Of a stretch of DNA of 64,000 nucleotides, positions 41,748 to 57,085 are shown piece after piece (within the stretch, counting starts at the first letter, position 1; each line of letters starts with the position of its first letter). Source of the DNA: Amoebidium appalachense. Lineage: Eukaryota > Ichthyosporea. A program made the position numbers and the translations under genes. The stretch spans positions 2,170,001-2,234,000 of the forward strand of contig CAVNZM010000005.1 of assembly GCA_963693365.1 (NCBI GenBank), written 5' to 3'. Below the pieces are notes generated by a model. It was not told the DNA's origin, made no database searches, and saw nothing but the letters and a program-made list of their open reading frames with translations.

Positions 41748-42113
41748 TCGGGGAGAGACTCTGAGAGGGGGGGGGGGGGGGGGGAGAGAGAGAGAGAGAG
41801 AGAGAGTAAGAGAGGGGGGGGAGGGGGAGGGGGAGAGAGAGAGAGAGGGAGAGGGAAGAGAGAAAAAGAAAGAGGGGGGTTGGGGTGGGTGGGGGGAGGG
41901 GGGGGGGGGGGGGGGAGCTGGGGGGAGAGCAAGCTTAAGACAGAATGATTGCATTCAAGATAATATATCATGGCGGGCGTGGGTGTGTGGTGAAGGACCA
42001 ATAGACAGCACAGAAATTTGCAATTGAGGTGACACTGTGTGGCCATGTCTATGTGAGTGACTCTCTGTGTGTGTGATGTGTCACAAAGTCTGTGTCCTTA
42101 TGATGTCACTGCA

Positions 42114-42212
<99 letters not shown>

Positions 42213-42518
42213 TGTGGTGTGTTTTTGCTTGCACGCCCGCCGGGTGCGCGGGTGTGCGTGTATGTACATGTGTCTGTTTGTGTGTGGCACGGTGTGAATG
42301 TGCCTTATGTGTGGTGTATGTTCAAGTTGTGTGACATCGTCACGTGTGCCACACGGCAGCCGCTGCGGCGAAAGTGCGTGTCAGTATGAGCATGTGTGTA
42401 AAAATTATTTGTCCGAGCCGCCTGTGTCTGTGTCTCCGTGTTTCCATACTACCGTGTGTACGGCGGACGTGTGTCAGCGTTTTTTTTTTTTTTTTTTTTT
42501 TTTGTCTGTTTGTGTGTT

Positions 42519-42586
<68 letters not shown>

Positions 42587-42593
42587 CGCGCGC

Positions 42594-42679
<86 letters not shown>

Positions 42680-42734
42680 GCGTGCCACGTGTTTGGGTGT
42701 GTAAATGTCTCTCTCTGTGTGTGCATGTTTGTGA
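38532..42734. other. Gene-poor repeat-rich region
   Basis: No gene recognised. Contents: GA repeats (38911-38937), G-run (39177-39206), T-run/G-run block (39315-39354), C-run/CAC/CA block (39439-39560), CA tracts (40942-41098), an AT repeat (41140-41170), two G-runs (41193-41252) and GA/G-rich blocks (41520-41920). Two GT tracts follow (42117-42205 and about 42519-42673). A Pro-, Thr/His- or Cys/Val-type open frame can be read through most of these, but they are low-complexity artefacts. Confidence 0.65.
42519..42690. repeat. TG/CG/TG alternating purine-pyrimidine block
   Basis: About 60 nt of TG repeat, about 30 nt of pure CG repeat (42578-42608) and about 70 nt of TG repeat, uninterrupted. 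Directly left of the foldback element. Confidence 0.95.
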
Positions 42735-43394
42735 GGACCCAACCACATCAAAAGAGTCAACTTGGCGAAAAGCAGTATAATATTCTGCAAAAAGCAGAAT
42801 TATTCTGCAAAAAGCAGAATTATTCTGCAAAAGCAGAATCACTTAGCGGAATTATTTTGCAAAAATCGGAATTATATTTATTCTGCAAAAGCAGAATCAC
42901 CCTAACACGTACTGACGTGTTGCCGCACGTGCGACGTTTTAACATCTACACAGGCGGCCCTTTTAAGAAAAGAAAAAAAAAGAAAAAGAAAGAAAGAAAG
43001 GAGACACCGCCTCAGTAGGTGGTAGAGAATCACCCTGCTTTTAGCAGAATAGAATTCTGCTTTTAGCAGAATTAATCCGAAAAAGCAGACTCACTCTGCT
43101 TTTAGCAGATATTATTCTACTTCTAGCAGCATTATTCGGCAAGAAGCAAAATACTATTGAAATCTGCTTTTACAGTAGTGGAATAATTCTGCTTACTGGA
43201 TTGATCGTGCAGGTTTTAGCAGCTTGATTCTGCTTTTGCAGAATAATTCTGCTTAAAGCAGAGTGATTCTGCTTTTGTATAATAATCCTGAAGTAGCAGA
43301 ACTCTCTTTGAATTCTGCTTTTTACAGGATAACTCTGCTTTTTGCTGAATAATTCTGCCCGGAGCAAGTTGACTCAGCTGACGTGGTTGGGCCC
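42735..43394. mobile_element. Foldback-type non-autonomous DNA element with palindromic core
   Basis: The left end GGACCCAACCACATCAAAAG then AGTCAACTTG is mirrored by the right end CAAGTTGACTCAGCTGACGT then GGTTGGGCCC, giving terminal inverted repeats of about 30 bp with a few mismatches. Inside the left arm (42770-42905) are repeated units of type TTCTGCAAAAAGCAGAAT. Inside the right arm (43030-43370) the same units appear as TTCTGCTTTTAGCAGAAT. So the arms are inverted relative to each other and also contain many small palindromes. The centre (42905-43020) is unique plus an A/G-rich run. There is no open frame for a transposase. Target-site duplication not identified. Confidence 0.75.
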
Positions 43395-44965
<1,571 letters not shown>

Positions 44966-45594
44966 CTGTGCTTGATGGCGACACTTGACTATTTTTTTGT
45001 AGCAACGTTAACCATAAAACGTCCTCACGGTGACACGTGTTAGATCTATGGCGAATAGGAAGTTTCATCGAGACTATACGCGTGAGTCGGTGGTGCAGCA
45101 CTGCAGGCAGCCAATCGTCGGCCGGTCACCCAATAGCCAATAAAATGCAAGTTCGGTATAAAACATTGTGTTAGATTGATTCTGTGCTTGATGGCGACAC
45201 TTGACTATTTTTTTGTAGCAACCGTAAAACGTACTCACGGTGACACGTGTTAGATCTATGGCGAATAGGAAGTTTCATCGAGACTGTCACGCGTGAATCG
45301 GTGCAGCACTGCAGGCAGCCAATCGTCGGCCGGTCACCTAATAGCCAATAAATGCAAGTTCGGTATAAAACATTATGTTAGATTGATTCTGTGCTTGATG
45401 GCGACACTTGACTATTTTTTTGTAGCAACCGTAAAACGTCCTCACGGTGACACGTGTTAGATCTATGGCGAATAGGAAGTTTCATCGAGACTGTCATGCG
45501 TGAATCGGTGCAGCCAATCGTCGGCCGGTCACCCAATAGCCAATAAAATGCAAGTTCGGTATAAAACATTGTGTTAGATTGATTCTATGCAGCA
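44966..45594 (+). repeat. Three tandem copies of a CCAAT/TATA-containing unit
   Basis: Copies begin with TGTGCTTGATGGCGACACTT at about 44967, 45183 and 45390 (periods of about 216 and 207 bp; the third is shorter through loss of a segment near the CACTGCAGGCAG motif). Each copy contains, in order on the plus strand, GCCAATCGTCGGCCGGTCAC, then CCAATAGCCAATAAA and GGTATAAAACATT. That is up to three CCAAT boxes followed within about 50 bp by a TATA-like box. The array resembles a multiplied core promoter. Gene B starts 1.4 kb downstream on the same strand. Confidence 0.7.
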
Positions 45595-47003
45595 GCGGTA
45601 ACTCTTTGTTAAAAAAAAAAAAAAGGCAAGGGGAAGAATTCGTGTGTGTTAACACATGTTGTATACGAGATAGTAATGGCAAATGCTACGGCAATTTTCC
45701 ATGACGGGCGAAGCCCTTGTGTGCGCATGTCTCATCTTCCTGCAGGACCTACAAACCTAGCCATCATGGTCCGGATCCTGAGAGGGCCGCGCCGGAGTTG
45801 ACTGCATGCACCTGTATGCAGTGCATGGCCGCGGGGAAACCATGCACTCATTTATTCACTAAGGTACCTAATTAGAGAGAGCGTATTATAGATATGCCTC
45901 CATAAAAATCGCTGCTCGTACGAATTTGTTTTACTATGATGTTCACGGCTGTATACCTTCGGGAAGTTCAAGAAGGACAAATTTCATCGATATCATCTGC
46001 AGGCCAGCAGAGTTGATGATGAGTATACGGCATGGCGCAAACAGTCGAACATTCCAGCGTGACTGGGGTCTTTCAAGCAACACGTAAAACTACAATCTTA
46101 TCACTTACTCCGCGTGACCCGAATGTATTCCTAATTTGCACATAAAGCGTATATAAAAAATTGCCAGAGTTCTAAATATGCCAAAAAAAAAAAATATAAA
46201 TTGCTAAAAACGTAATAAAGAATGTTGTACTATGATATTTAGGAATCGTGCATGTTTCCATGTTATGGAAAAGCGTTCAATTTACATTTCCGAATCTATG
46301 TTGGTTGGGGGTGGAGACTGCTCATAAGAAGGGCTTCGCCCAAAATATTCATAACAGACAGCTGCAGATAGACTCTCACTATGATTGTATATTATGCGAA
46401 AACCCGTTTCCACACAATGCATTCCAGATAAGATTCCAGCCACATTCCGCAGTCATTCCAAGATGGTGCCATGCAAATAGTTCGCACATGCATGCCAACG
46501 GGTGCACGCAAATGATGGTGGAATAATGCCCGCGCCTCTTTCTCAGCTTCTTTTGTTCTTTATTACTAACCAAAGGGTATTAGCATGTTGTCCCTGTTAT
46601 TACATTGTTAAACAATGAACAATGTAATGTGCTCAGTGTCTTGCATGCATAGCACGCACGCATTTAAAATAGAAAATTATATTCCCAAGATAGTATCAAT
46701 GGGAACACTACGCATAAACTTTGATAGCAACCATCACAGCTCGACCGTCGGGTGCTGAATTCAGTACTGTAGCATCATGGCGTGGGTAAAGTATATATAG
46801 TTAATGACCCATTACTTTCGGCTCTTAGTAGAACTTTAACATATTGAAGTATAATACTATCGTATGAGCTGATTAAAGCAACTCACTCGCGATCATATGG
46901 ATACATGATAGACAACGTGATCAATAATAGAGGCATATGTTCCCTGGGTTGTGTCAAGTGAGGAGTTCTTTTCTCGGGAGGGCTAAGGCTATGTGTTGCA
47001 TGT
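45595..47003. other. Intergenic region upstream of the long beta-helix gene
   Basis: Mostly unique, AT-rich sequence with no microsatellites of note. A 92-codon open frame at 46248-46526 shows no recognisable domain and is not claimed. The promoter and any 5' UTR exons of the gene at 47004 should lie here. Confidence 0.5.
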
Positions 47004-48281
47004 ATGTATACACTGTATAATTCAGTGCCCCTTGAAAAGTTTTCGCAGTCAGCGCGGTGTTTAGCCCCTGTGTGTGCAGCACATTTCAGACCCTTAGCAC
47101 AACACTCGCGGTTGAAGTTTTTGTTGCAACTTCTCAGCTCGCTGCTTTTCCTCCAGACACAATGTCACGCTGCCGATGTGACCGTCTTTGCAGGAACAGA
47201 CACTCTAGCACAGTCCATACAGGCAGCAGACGATGGAGACACACTCCTTCTGTCGGGCCTTTACACCATCAGCACATCCACGGTGTGGGTCAACAAAACC
47301 ATTTATTTCATGGGAACACAGAACACGGTGATTGAATTTGGCAGTGCAGGGCCAACCAACATGGAGTCCACGCCTGTTCCCACTGTGGGGTTTGTGCTGT
47401 CACCCACGGGCCTGGAGTCGAGTTTTCGAGGGGTGGTGCTGCGGGGGTCCAGTGGGGGCACGGCATGTGGGCTGGTGCAGCCGCAGGCACTGAACATGTC
47501 GTTTGCCGTGGAGGTGGTCGATGTGAAGCTGCAGAGCAACCACGTGAGGCTGCTGGCAGGTGCGTGTGCCAATGTCATTGACACTCAAATAAATGTGTTT
47601 AGATATCTTCAGCCATTTACCACCACGTTAATGGTCATCCTGGTGGGCCCATTACTACAGTAGCATGGTGCTGTGTTTTTGCACACAGACCTTGGACCGA
47701 TGTACTCCAGTCGCCACATCAACAGCCTTCGCTATGGCTCCTGCTCCGTCTCCCCCACAATTTTAAACCCCGCAGTCACCTCGACCTCGGCCCTGCTTTC
47801 GGCCGCCACCTGCCACAGCTTTCTATTAATAGAAGTCGCCTTCAACCAGATTATGTCTTGCCAGCCCCAAAAGACCATAGGGTCCCGGTTTGCGTCGTAT
47901 TTAAATTATTTAGAAGTAACAATGACAGAAACTGTTCCCGCACCGAACAACTCTCTCTCTATGTTGGTTGGAGACATAAACCGCACTGGAAATGCGATCG
48001 CACCAATCCGATTAGTAATCGATCGCCAGCAATCTCTTAGTGCTGCAATCACCGTTTCAAAGAATATGGCCCAGTGGAAGCTTCAGGCAGTTATTACGAA
48101 GGTGGATTTCGATCCAAACACAAATACTTCCATGATCGATGTAACCCTGATCATGCCATATCCGATTGTGGTCGATTACAATACCACCGGTCCGATCTCC
48201 AAGATCAGCACCACCATGCCTGTGTCTGTCACCCCGTGGACGATGGTCGATCCTGCTTGCAACGGCACACCAAATGTAAGC

Positions 48282-48335
<54 letters not shown>

Positions 48336-49311
48336 GGCTCCTCCTCCCCCGCGGTCCCCTCGCCCCCCCCTCCCCCCCCCCCCCCCCCCCCCCCCCGGGG
48401 TCGCCCCTGGAAAAAGGTGAAGAAATTTCGCATCCATCTAGGAGAAGCAACACTTACAGATAAGCACAAGCTTCTCAGAATTGTCAGCTCGAAAGGTGAT
48501 TCAACTGCAGAAACAAGAGGGCTGAGTCACTTCTTTGTGTATCACTGCAGAAGGGAGGGGGGGGGGGGGGGGGAGGAGGGGGGGGGGGCTCTACTAGTTG
48601 AGTGTAGAGATGAACGACATTCATGCTGCATTGTGCGGACCAATAAAACTCTCGCGACCAGAAATCAGGTGCCCTAACACAAATCATGAAAATACACCCA
48701 CCCGTACGTATGCACACAACCATGCATGCACACACGCACGCACCTGGCAGTGCGCGTGCGCGCACACACACGCACACACGCAAATGCGCCACGACCTGCA
48801 CACACACACTCTCTCTCTCTCTCCCACACACACTCTCACACATACTCACCGCCATCATACCGGTACCTCAGGGCAAGGCATGCGCACAGAAACTCCAATT
48901 CAACACAACGGCCTGCGTCATCACCGGCAACTACCTAATTAGGGATCTACCAATCAACTGTCAGAAAAATGGGCCCTTTGGTCAGCCATTGGACGACAGG
49001 CTTTGCCCCGTAGTGTCTGGGGAGACAGCCAACGTGACCATCTACCTGGCCTCTACCGATCTGTGTGCCCAATCACAGACTAACCCTGTGCCATTGGGCG
49101 GTGCACCATTCGACCCATCCATTGAACTTTGGTATGTTGTCGCACTTTCAGATCCCCCCCCCCCCCCCCATCCCCCCCCCTACCCCCCCCCCCCCCCTCC
49201 CTCTCCCCTCCCTCCCCTTCCCCTACTCTGCCTCCCCTCCCCCAGCCATACCCTCTTTTGCTTTTGCAAAAATTTTGCAGCGGACAGAAGAGGGAGAAGG
49301 GTGGGGGGGGG

Positions 49312-49343
<32 letters not shown>

Positions 49344-49476
49344 AGGTAGTAATTACACGATTTTCTCGTGGTGTGTCTGTGTGTGTGTGTGTGTTTGTTT
49401 GTGTGACAGCGTCTGTGGGGAGGGGAGGGGAGGGGGGGGGAGGGAGGGGGGCATTACACGATGTTCTCGTGGTGTG

Positions 49477-49546
<70 letters not shown>

Positions 49547-51481
49547 CGTGTGGGTGTGTATGTGTGGTTGATTAAAGGTCACGGTAACAATATGTCTGAC
49601 AAAGTTTCAGGGGGTAATTTGGGTGCGTGTCTGCACACTTTGCAGCCTCTCCCCCCCCCCCCCCCCCCCCGCCCCTCCCCCTCTACCCCGTCCCCCCTCC
49701 CCCCCTCCCCTCCCCCCCCGTCCCCTCCCCCTCCCCACTCTCCTCTCCTTGCCCTTACCGCTCCTCACGGCCAACCCACATCTGCCATGGATTGCTCTTT
49801 GGGTTATCCTGCTCTGAATGTCCTGTGCTTTCATTACGGTCTGCCTGCGTACCCCACCTTCTTATTTGGAAATTTTTGTTTGCAGGTATGACGAATCAAG
49901 AACAAGACCCATCTTTGCCAACAACACCGTTCCCCTTGGCGCAAACTTGTTCTTTAACATCAACCTCAAACCAACGGCAGAACTCGGTATCGAAATTAAA
50001 GAAGCGATCTTAGTGGATATTCTTCGCCAGGCGGATTCCTCGGCAGCCAATCAGACTGAGAGATGCCCCGAAATGCACATTCCATTGCAGCCACAGACCA
50101 CATCAAGACGGGGCCGTGGGCTCAGTGTGGCCAGTTTTATGCCCCTCACCACTGAAAACACGTGTGTGCAGCTCATCAACACCGGTGGGTCCCCCCCTCC
50201 CCTCCCCCTCCCTTCCCCTCTCCCCCCCCCCCCTCTCCCCCCCGTCCTCCTAACCCCTCCCTCCTCCCCTTCCCCTTTCTCCCTCCCCCCCTCCCCCCCA
50301 AAGTTCTTTTCAGTGAGTTTCCTTGTCCATTGTCAGGTCGCATGATTATTAGCTCTTTCCAAGCACATTGAGGGGTAAGTTTTTTCTCTTCCCTTTTTTC
50401 CCTTTCTTTCTTTCTTCCTTTTTTTTTTTTTTGGGAAGGGGGGCTGGGGGGGGGGGGGGGGGGGGGGGAAGGCTGCGGTGACCCTCAAACACACAAGCTT
50501 GGCCCTTTATTTTTCCTCCATTTCGTGGATTGCGCATGCAGAGTTATGAAAAATGTGCCTAACATATCCTTTCTCCCCCTTCAGGCACGCCCAACAGCAC
50601 GACTCTCTCCACGGAGCCAGGCAACACAGGCATGATGCTGCAGCTTGGTGCCGGCACCAGACTAGCAGCCCTGGCCGTGGGATATGCCGGGAATATCTCC
50701 TCACTCAAATTGTGCCAGGTGCAGCTGCGTGGATATACTGGGCCGGGATATACGGGCAGGGTTTCTGTGTATGGTTCCTCAGAGCCGGGTCCTTGCCAGG
50801 TTGTTGATCTTTCCGGTGTGTGACCCTCTTCCCCCCTCCCCCCTCCCCCCTCCCCCCTCCTCCCCTCCCCCCCCCCCCCCCCCCCCCCATCCCCCCCCTC
50901 CCTCCCCCTCTTTTTCCACTCTCCCATGGGATTGAAAAACTCGGCTAAGAGTATCGTAACAAGAGAGAGGCAGCAGCAGGCGAGGGGATGTGAGGGGAAG
51001 GGGGGGGGGGGGGGGGGTTGATGAGAAACGAACACACTAGGCTGTCTTGATTTATACTACATGGGGCTATAACATTGGGGGGGTGGGGGTGGGGGAGAGG
51101 AGGATGGGGTGGAGGGGGGACTCGGAAGGGGGAGTTCACGGGCAAATGTCTTGACACCGTTTGGTGGACGTTATGGGATCTTCTGATGTGTCTTTGTGCA
51201 CATAGTATGTGCAAAGAAGCGCCCATATTGTGCACTTTGATGTACATGGACACTCACTGCAGTGTTACGTGGCAGGTGCGGATGACAACGCGTTCCAATC
51301 CTTGGAAGTCTCTCCCTTTGCAGGTACCCCCTTACCCCCCCCCCCCCCCTCCCCCTTCCCCTCCCCTCCCCCTCCCCCCCCCCCAAAAAAAAAGAAGTTC
51401 CTTTGCCCTCCTTACCTATCCCCCTCCCCCCCCCCCCCTCCTTCCCTCCCCTCTCCCCTCCCCCCCCCCCCCCCCCCCCCC

Positions 51482-51512
<31 letters not shown>

Positions 51513-53114
51513 GCCAAACACGAGTTCCTCATTTGCAATGCACCTCGTCGGGTTTCAATGCGGTTTTTAATTTATCATGCATTTCTGTCAATTAACACAC
51601 ATTCCGCAAAATAGACTATTTTTCCTCCCAACCCCAACCAAGAGCCCCCTCCCCCCCCCCCCCCCCCCCCTCTTCCCAAACAAGGAGGATGAAGAAAGAA
51701 AAGACTTGAATACTAGCAACGGACCCCCCCCCCCCCCCCCCCCCCCCACCTACCCCCCCATTGCCCGCCCGCTCCTCCATGCCGCCCAAAGCAAGGAGGA
51801 AAGAAATAGGAAAAAAGTAATAGCAACGAAGCGAAATTGTTGGTGAAGGGGGGTGTTGAGGGGGGGGGGGGGGGGGGGGGGGGGGAATCCACGTGTGAGT
51901 CATCCTTATCGACATTACCATTACACCCATCCCACAACCTAACCAACCGTTTGCCGTTGCCAACGCAAACCCCCCTCTGTTCAACCACAGCAACCCCCGA
52001 CACGGCCACCATATTTACGGAACACGGCACCACGGGTTATTTCGACCACCTGCCGGCCGGGGCACGAATCCAGTCAGTTTCTGGGTCGGTGCAGACGTCC
52101 ATATCGTCCATGATCTTATGTGGGGTCCAGATCAAAGCTTATACGGGGACATGGTATACCGGCAACATGTACACTTTTGGCTCGGGTACTCCGGGAGTGT
52201 GTGAAACAGTGGAGCTCAACGGTGCAACCCCCCCCCTCCCCCCCCCCCCCCCCCCCCCCCCTCCCTCCCCCCCCCCCCCCCCCCCGCCTCCCCCTCCTCC
52301 CCTCCTTTTGCTCTCTCCCTCTCTCCCCCCCCCCCCCCCCCCCCCCCCCCACCCCCCAGCGCTCTCCCTCCTCTCCCCCTCCACCTACTGCAATCTTGCT
52401 GTAGATCAGGCAATTGAAGTGTCATACTTTCGTTTCTTCTTCTGTGTATAAATCTAAAGCCTAAAATCGACCGTCCAACCCTCTTCCCCCCATCCCCCCT
52501 CTCCCCCTCCTTCCATTCCGCCTGCACCCCCCCCTCCCCCCCCCACCCCTCCCTTCCCCCTTCGAACACACACAATCACACACCCACCTATACCCGTACC
52601 GTGCGCATGCACAGGCGCCTAAGTATCTACTTATCTCTCTTTCTTAGTCCCTTTCATTAGCCCAGCCCCTCCTTCCCCCATCCCCCCCCCCCCCTCCCCA
52701 TTCCCCCCTCCTCCCCCCCTTTTCTTGTTGTGCAGGCCCATCTATTTCCAATCACAATATGAAAGACATCCCTGCTTCCCCTTAGGCAAATAACAAGGGA
52801 GGAAGCAGTGAATGGGGCTGTGAGAATGGCAGGAGGGAAGGGCTGAAAGGTGGAAGGGGGCCCGGGGGGGGAAGGGGGGAGGGAGGAAGGGGAAGGAGTG
52901 GGGTTTTGGGGGGGGGGGGGGGGGGGGGGAGGGGGGAGGGGGGAGGGGGGGGAGGGGGGAAGGAAGACTCCGAGGGGAGGGGAGGGGGGGGGGGGAGGGG
53001 AACAGGTGAGCGAGAGGGGGGGGGGGGCGGTTTAGGGGGGGAAGGGGGGGGGGGGGGGGGGGAATGGGGTGTGCAGGGTGCAGGTGTGCAAAGGGTGTGT
53101 GTGTGTGGGGCGGG

Positions 53115-53148
<34 letters not shown>

Positions 53149-53766
53149 GGGGGGAAAGGGTGTTTTGGGGAATATGGACCGGGGAGGGGCTGAAAGGTGG
53201 AAGGGGACCGGGGGGAAGGGGGGAGGGAGGAAGGGAGAGGAGGTGGGTTTGGGGGGTGGGGGAGGGGGGGAGAAGACTCCGAGGGGAGCGGGGAGAGAGG
53301 GAGGGGGGACAGGTGAAGGGGGCAGGGGGGGTAAGGTGGAGTGGGGGGGGGAGGGGATAGGGGGTGCAGGTGTACAAGTGAGTGTGTGTGGAGGGGGCGG
53401 GGAGGAGGGGGAAAAGGGTGTTTTGGGGGATATGGATAGGGGAGGAAGGGATTCAGGTGTCTGCAGACAAATATGTATGCCCGTTGGTGTGTGTTTCTGA
53501 AAGCTGATCGGAGCTAAGAAGAAACCTTCCCACAATTCACAGTAAATATCTGCTCCATTATCTCAGTGACAACGGTGTGCATTTTAGCCGCTTACATTTG
53601 GCTGATTTGAAAGCCTGAGTCTACACGTTTCACTAGAATCTAACAATTTACCATTTTTGTCCACAGCTACCGACAATGCCATCAAGTCCCTCCGAGTGTC
53701 CCCTTGGGGTATTTGACCTCCCCCCTCCCCCCCCCCCCCCTCTCCCCCCCCCCCAAACACACTGTG

Positions 53767-53846
<80 letters not shown>

Positions 53847-55338
53847 AGACACACACACACATGCGCACACGTGGCCACCACCACCACCACCATCCCTCCC
53901 CCCCGGGCCCTCCTAACGTGCCTTGTCTCGAGTGTAACCCAATGATGCCTAATAGCCGAGACACTGTAGTTTTTACTCATCTAAGCACAACGCACTATTC
54001 CAAAACAGCCCCCCCTCCCCCCCCCCCCTCCCCCCCCTCCCCTCTTTCAACCCCCTTATTCCCCTCCCCCGGGCACACTATCCGTGGTAGGAAAACAGTT
54101 CCATTGCTCGGCCGGGTGCTTGCTGACAGCAGTGAGGCACCGGGCCCGCTATAGAGTGGGGCTATGTGCTACCATATAAGACAATAGGAACATATCAGGT
54201 TGGCGCCCAAGCCACAAACGTTAAACTCTCTCATTGGACTAAGTGGTCATGTGAAATACTATATACAAAACCCCTCCTTCCCCTCTCCCTCCCCCCCCTC
54301 CCTCCCTCCCTCCTTCCCCTCCCCCCCCACCCCCCCCCCCCCCCGAATCCCCACATTCTTTAGAATACACCATGGCCGTCGTGTTTATCACACCCGTATA
54401 TTGACTCTAGTGAATAGGTTCGTCCGTTCTGTACTCCTTAGTGACACATGACTGATAAAACGTTTTTACACAGATTCCACAAATTTCACGGAATACGCAA
54501 CATGTGACCCCAACAACCCCCCCGGAAATTTGATCTGGGAGGGATATTCCAACTGCAAAACAAAATGCGAAGGAGAACCGACCTGTGCCGCATTTGCCGC
54601 ATATTACACTGGATTTTGTCAAATTTACCGAAACTGCGATTTCCGGGTCAATGATTCTTCAAAGGCTGCTGGAAAGTGGTTTGGCAGCAGATATTTGTGC
54701 ACGTACATCCCTTGCCCTCAGCCCCCCCTTCTCCGCGCCCCGCCGCCCCCCCCCTCCCCACGCCTCCTTCCCCTTTCCCCCTCCCCCTCCCCCCCCCTCC
54801 CCCCCCCCCCCCCCCCCCCCCCCCCCGCCCCCCTCCCCCCTCTTTACCCTCTTTTCCGCCTTACTCCGAGAGCACACCCACAAGCTCCCCAACTTGCTTC
54901 TCTTCCCCCTCCCTCCCTCCCCCTCCCCCCTCCCCCCGCCCCCCCCCACCCCCCCTCTCCTCCCCTCTTCCCCGCCCCCCTCCCCTCTCCCGTCCCCCCC
55001 CCTGACACACACTTACACCACCATCACCACCACCCCCACCCATACACACAGCGAAGTACACAGGCATTTAGTCTCCCTCCCCTCCCCCCCCCCCCCCCCC
55101 CCTCTCTCCGGAAAAAAAACATCCCTTGCATCTCTTTTTCCTGTTAACCACGACATGCCCGTGACGGGGCCAGCCTCCATTCGGTGGTGGATGCCAGAAT
55201 CCAATGATAATCAGATTAATAGGCCGATACTATCCTTCTCTGTGCTTCCTAGACTTACAGCACAAAGAATACACCCCCGACACCTACACATATGCTTCGA
55301 TAACATTCACAAGCGGCTCTTTGCATGATCTACCGTGC

Positions 55339-55374
<36 letters not shown>

Positions 55375-55477
55375 ACCTCCCCCCCCCCCACAAAAACACA
55401 CACAAACACCAAACAAAAACGAATTTCCGGTCCTCACCTCAACTTGGTGTCTGACATGTTTTCTGCCCTTTTCTCTT

Positions 55478-55508
<31 letters not shown>

Positions 55509-56904
55509 CTCTCCCCCTCTTGCCCCCCCCTCCACCTCTCCTCCCTCAACTCCACTCCCCCTGCCCCCAGTCCACCTTCATTTTCCCTCTCCCTCTTTCT
55601 CCAAACACAGATCCCGATAGACTGGCATCACCAGCAAACGGAGGTAACCCCCTCCCTCCCCCCCCCCCCCCCCCCCCCCCCCTCCCAACAAAAAAAAAAA
55701 AAGACAAAAAAAAAAAAAAAAAAAAAAAAAAGGAAAACATCCAGCAAATATAGCATATTGACGTTGAAGGGAATGACGTGTAAGGATGCAACTAGGCAAT
55801 CTCAACCACATCTTATCCAACCTCCTTGCCGCTGCTAGCACCACATATGAATCCCTCATTCTGTAATCAACCAACCACCCCCACCACCCCACCCCCAACT
55901 CCCACCCCCCACCCACCCAACCCACTCACCAACCCACCCAACCCCCCTCTCCGTGCACAAAAAACAAAGAAAAGGGCAACTTTGAACAGAACGAGGCCAG
56001 GAGACGGGGATGGGAATAAAGGAGTTCGGCAGGGAGAGGGAGGGAGGTGGGGGGCGGGGGAGGGAGGGGGAGCGGGGAGGGGAAGGGGGGTAAGTAAACT
56101 GTTCTCTGTGGCAAATCTGAGACATAAATCAACACCAGGAACAACCTCCTTCTTCCTTAACGTGCACGGTTGTTACTGGCTACAAACTAAGTGTGAACGT
56201 GTTCCGAATACTCTGACCGTTAAAGCACCCCACTGCACGACTATATATACTTATCTTCTACCCCAACCCAGGTCGGCGGCGTGCCTCTGAAACCAACAAT
56301 ACATCACCTGAGCTCAGCGACACCACCACCATCAGCACCAACATTTATCCCACAACCAGCGAAATCGGTGGTTCTTCTACAGCACCTTCTCCCCTTAATC
56401 GGTATATCCGGGCAGGATACAAGCAGGGGGAGTTGATTGTGACTCCCGTGGTTCTCAGTATGGCCGTAAGAGTGGATTATGGAAACGCTTTTGCTGGTAG
56501 CCGCAGGCGCAGACGATATGCACCCATGAAATTTGAGGGGAAAAGACAAGCGGGAGATGGTCAAGGGGGGTTCCCGACAGAGCAACGGTCCACAAAGGTA
56601 AGCAAGCACCAGTGTTTGTGTGTGTTTGTGCATGTTAGTCTGACTCTGTATGACATATTTGTGTGTGTGGGCATGTGATGCCTGTATGTGAGTCTCTCAA
56701 ATTGCACGGCACAATAAAGTTCGTTTCTGTAATTTCATTTATATTCTGAACAATGTGGGGCTGTGGGCGTTTTTTCTAATCATAGGAAAAATGGGAAGGG
56801 AAAGTGAAAAGTTGGTAGTGATTGTGATGGCTGGCCCGTGGTGGTGGTTGGTAGGTTGGTAGGTTGGGTGGGTGGGTCACGTGGGTGGGTGGATGTGTGT
56901 GTCT

Positions 56905-56952
<48 letters not shown>

Positions 56953-57054
56953 GGGGGTTGGGTTGGGTTGGGTGGGTGGAGGGGTGGATGGATGGGTGGG
57001 TGGGTGGGTGGGTGGAGGGGTTGATGGGTGGGTGGGCGAGTGGGTGTGTGTGGT

Positions 57055-57085
<31 letters not shown>

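Noticed and set aside
42770-43380. Possible CRISPR-like array of short palindromic repeats
   Set aside because: Spacing is irregular, there are no unique spacers of constant length, and the setting is eukaryotic; a foldback transposable element explains it better.
46248-46526. 92-codon open frame in low-repeat sequence
   Set aside because: No recognisable motif, no clear codon bias and no splice context. It may be chance.
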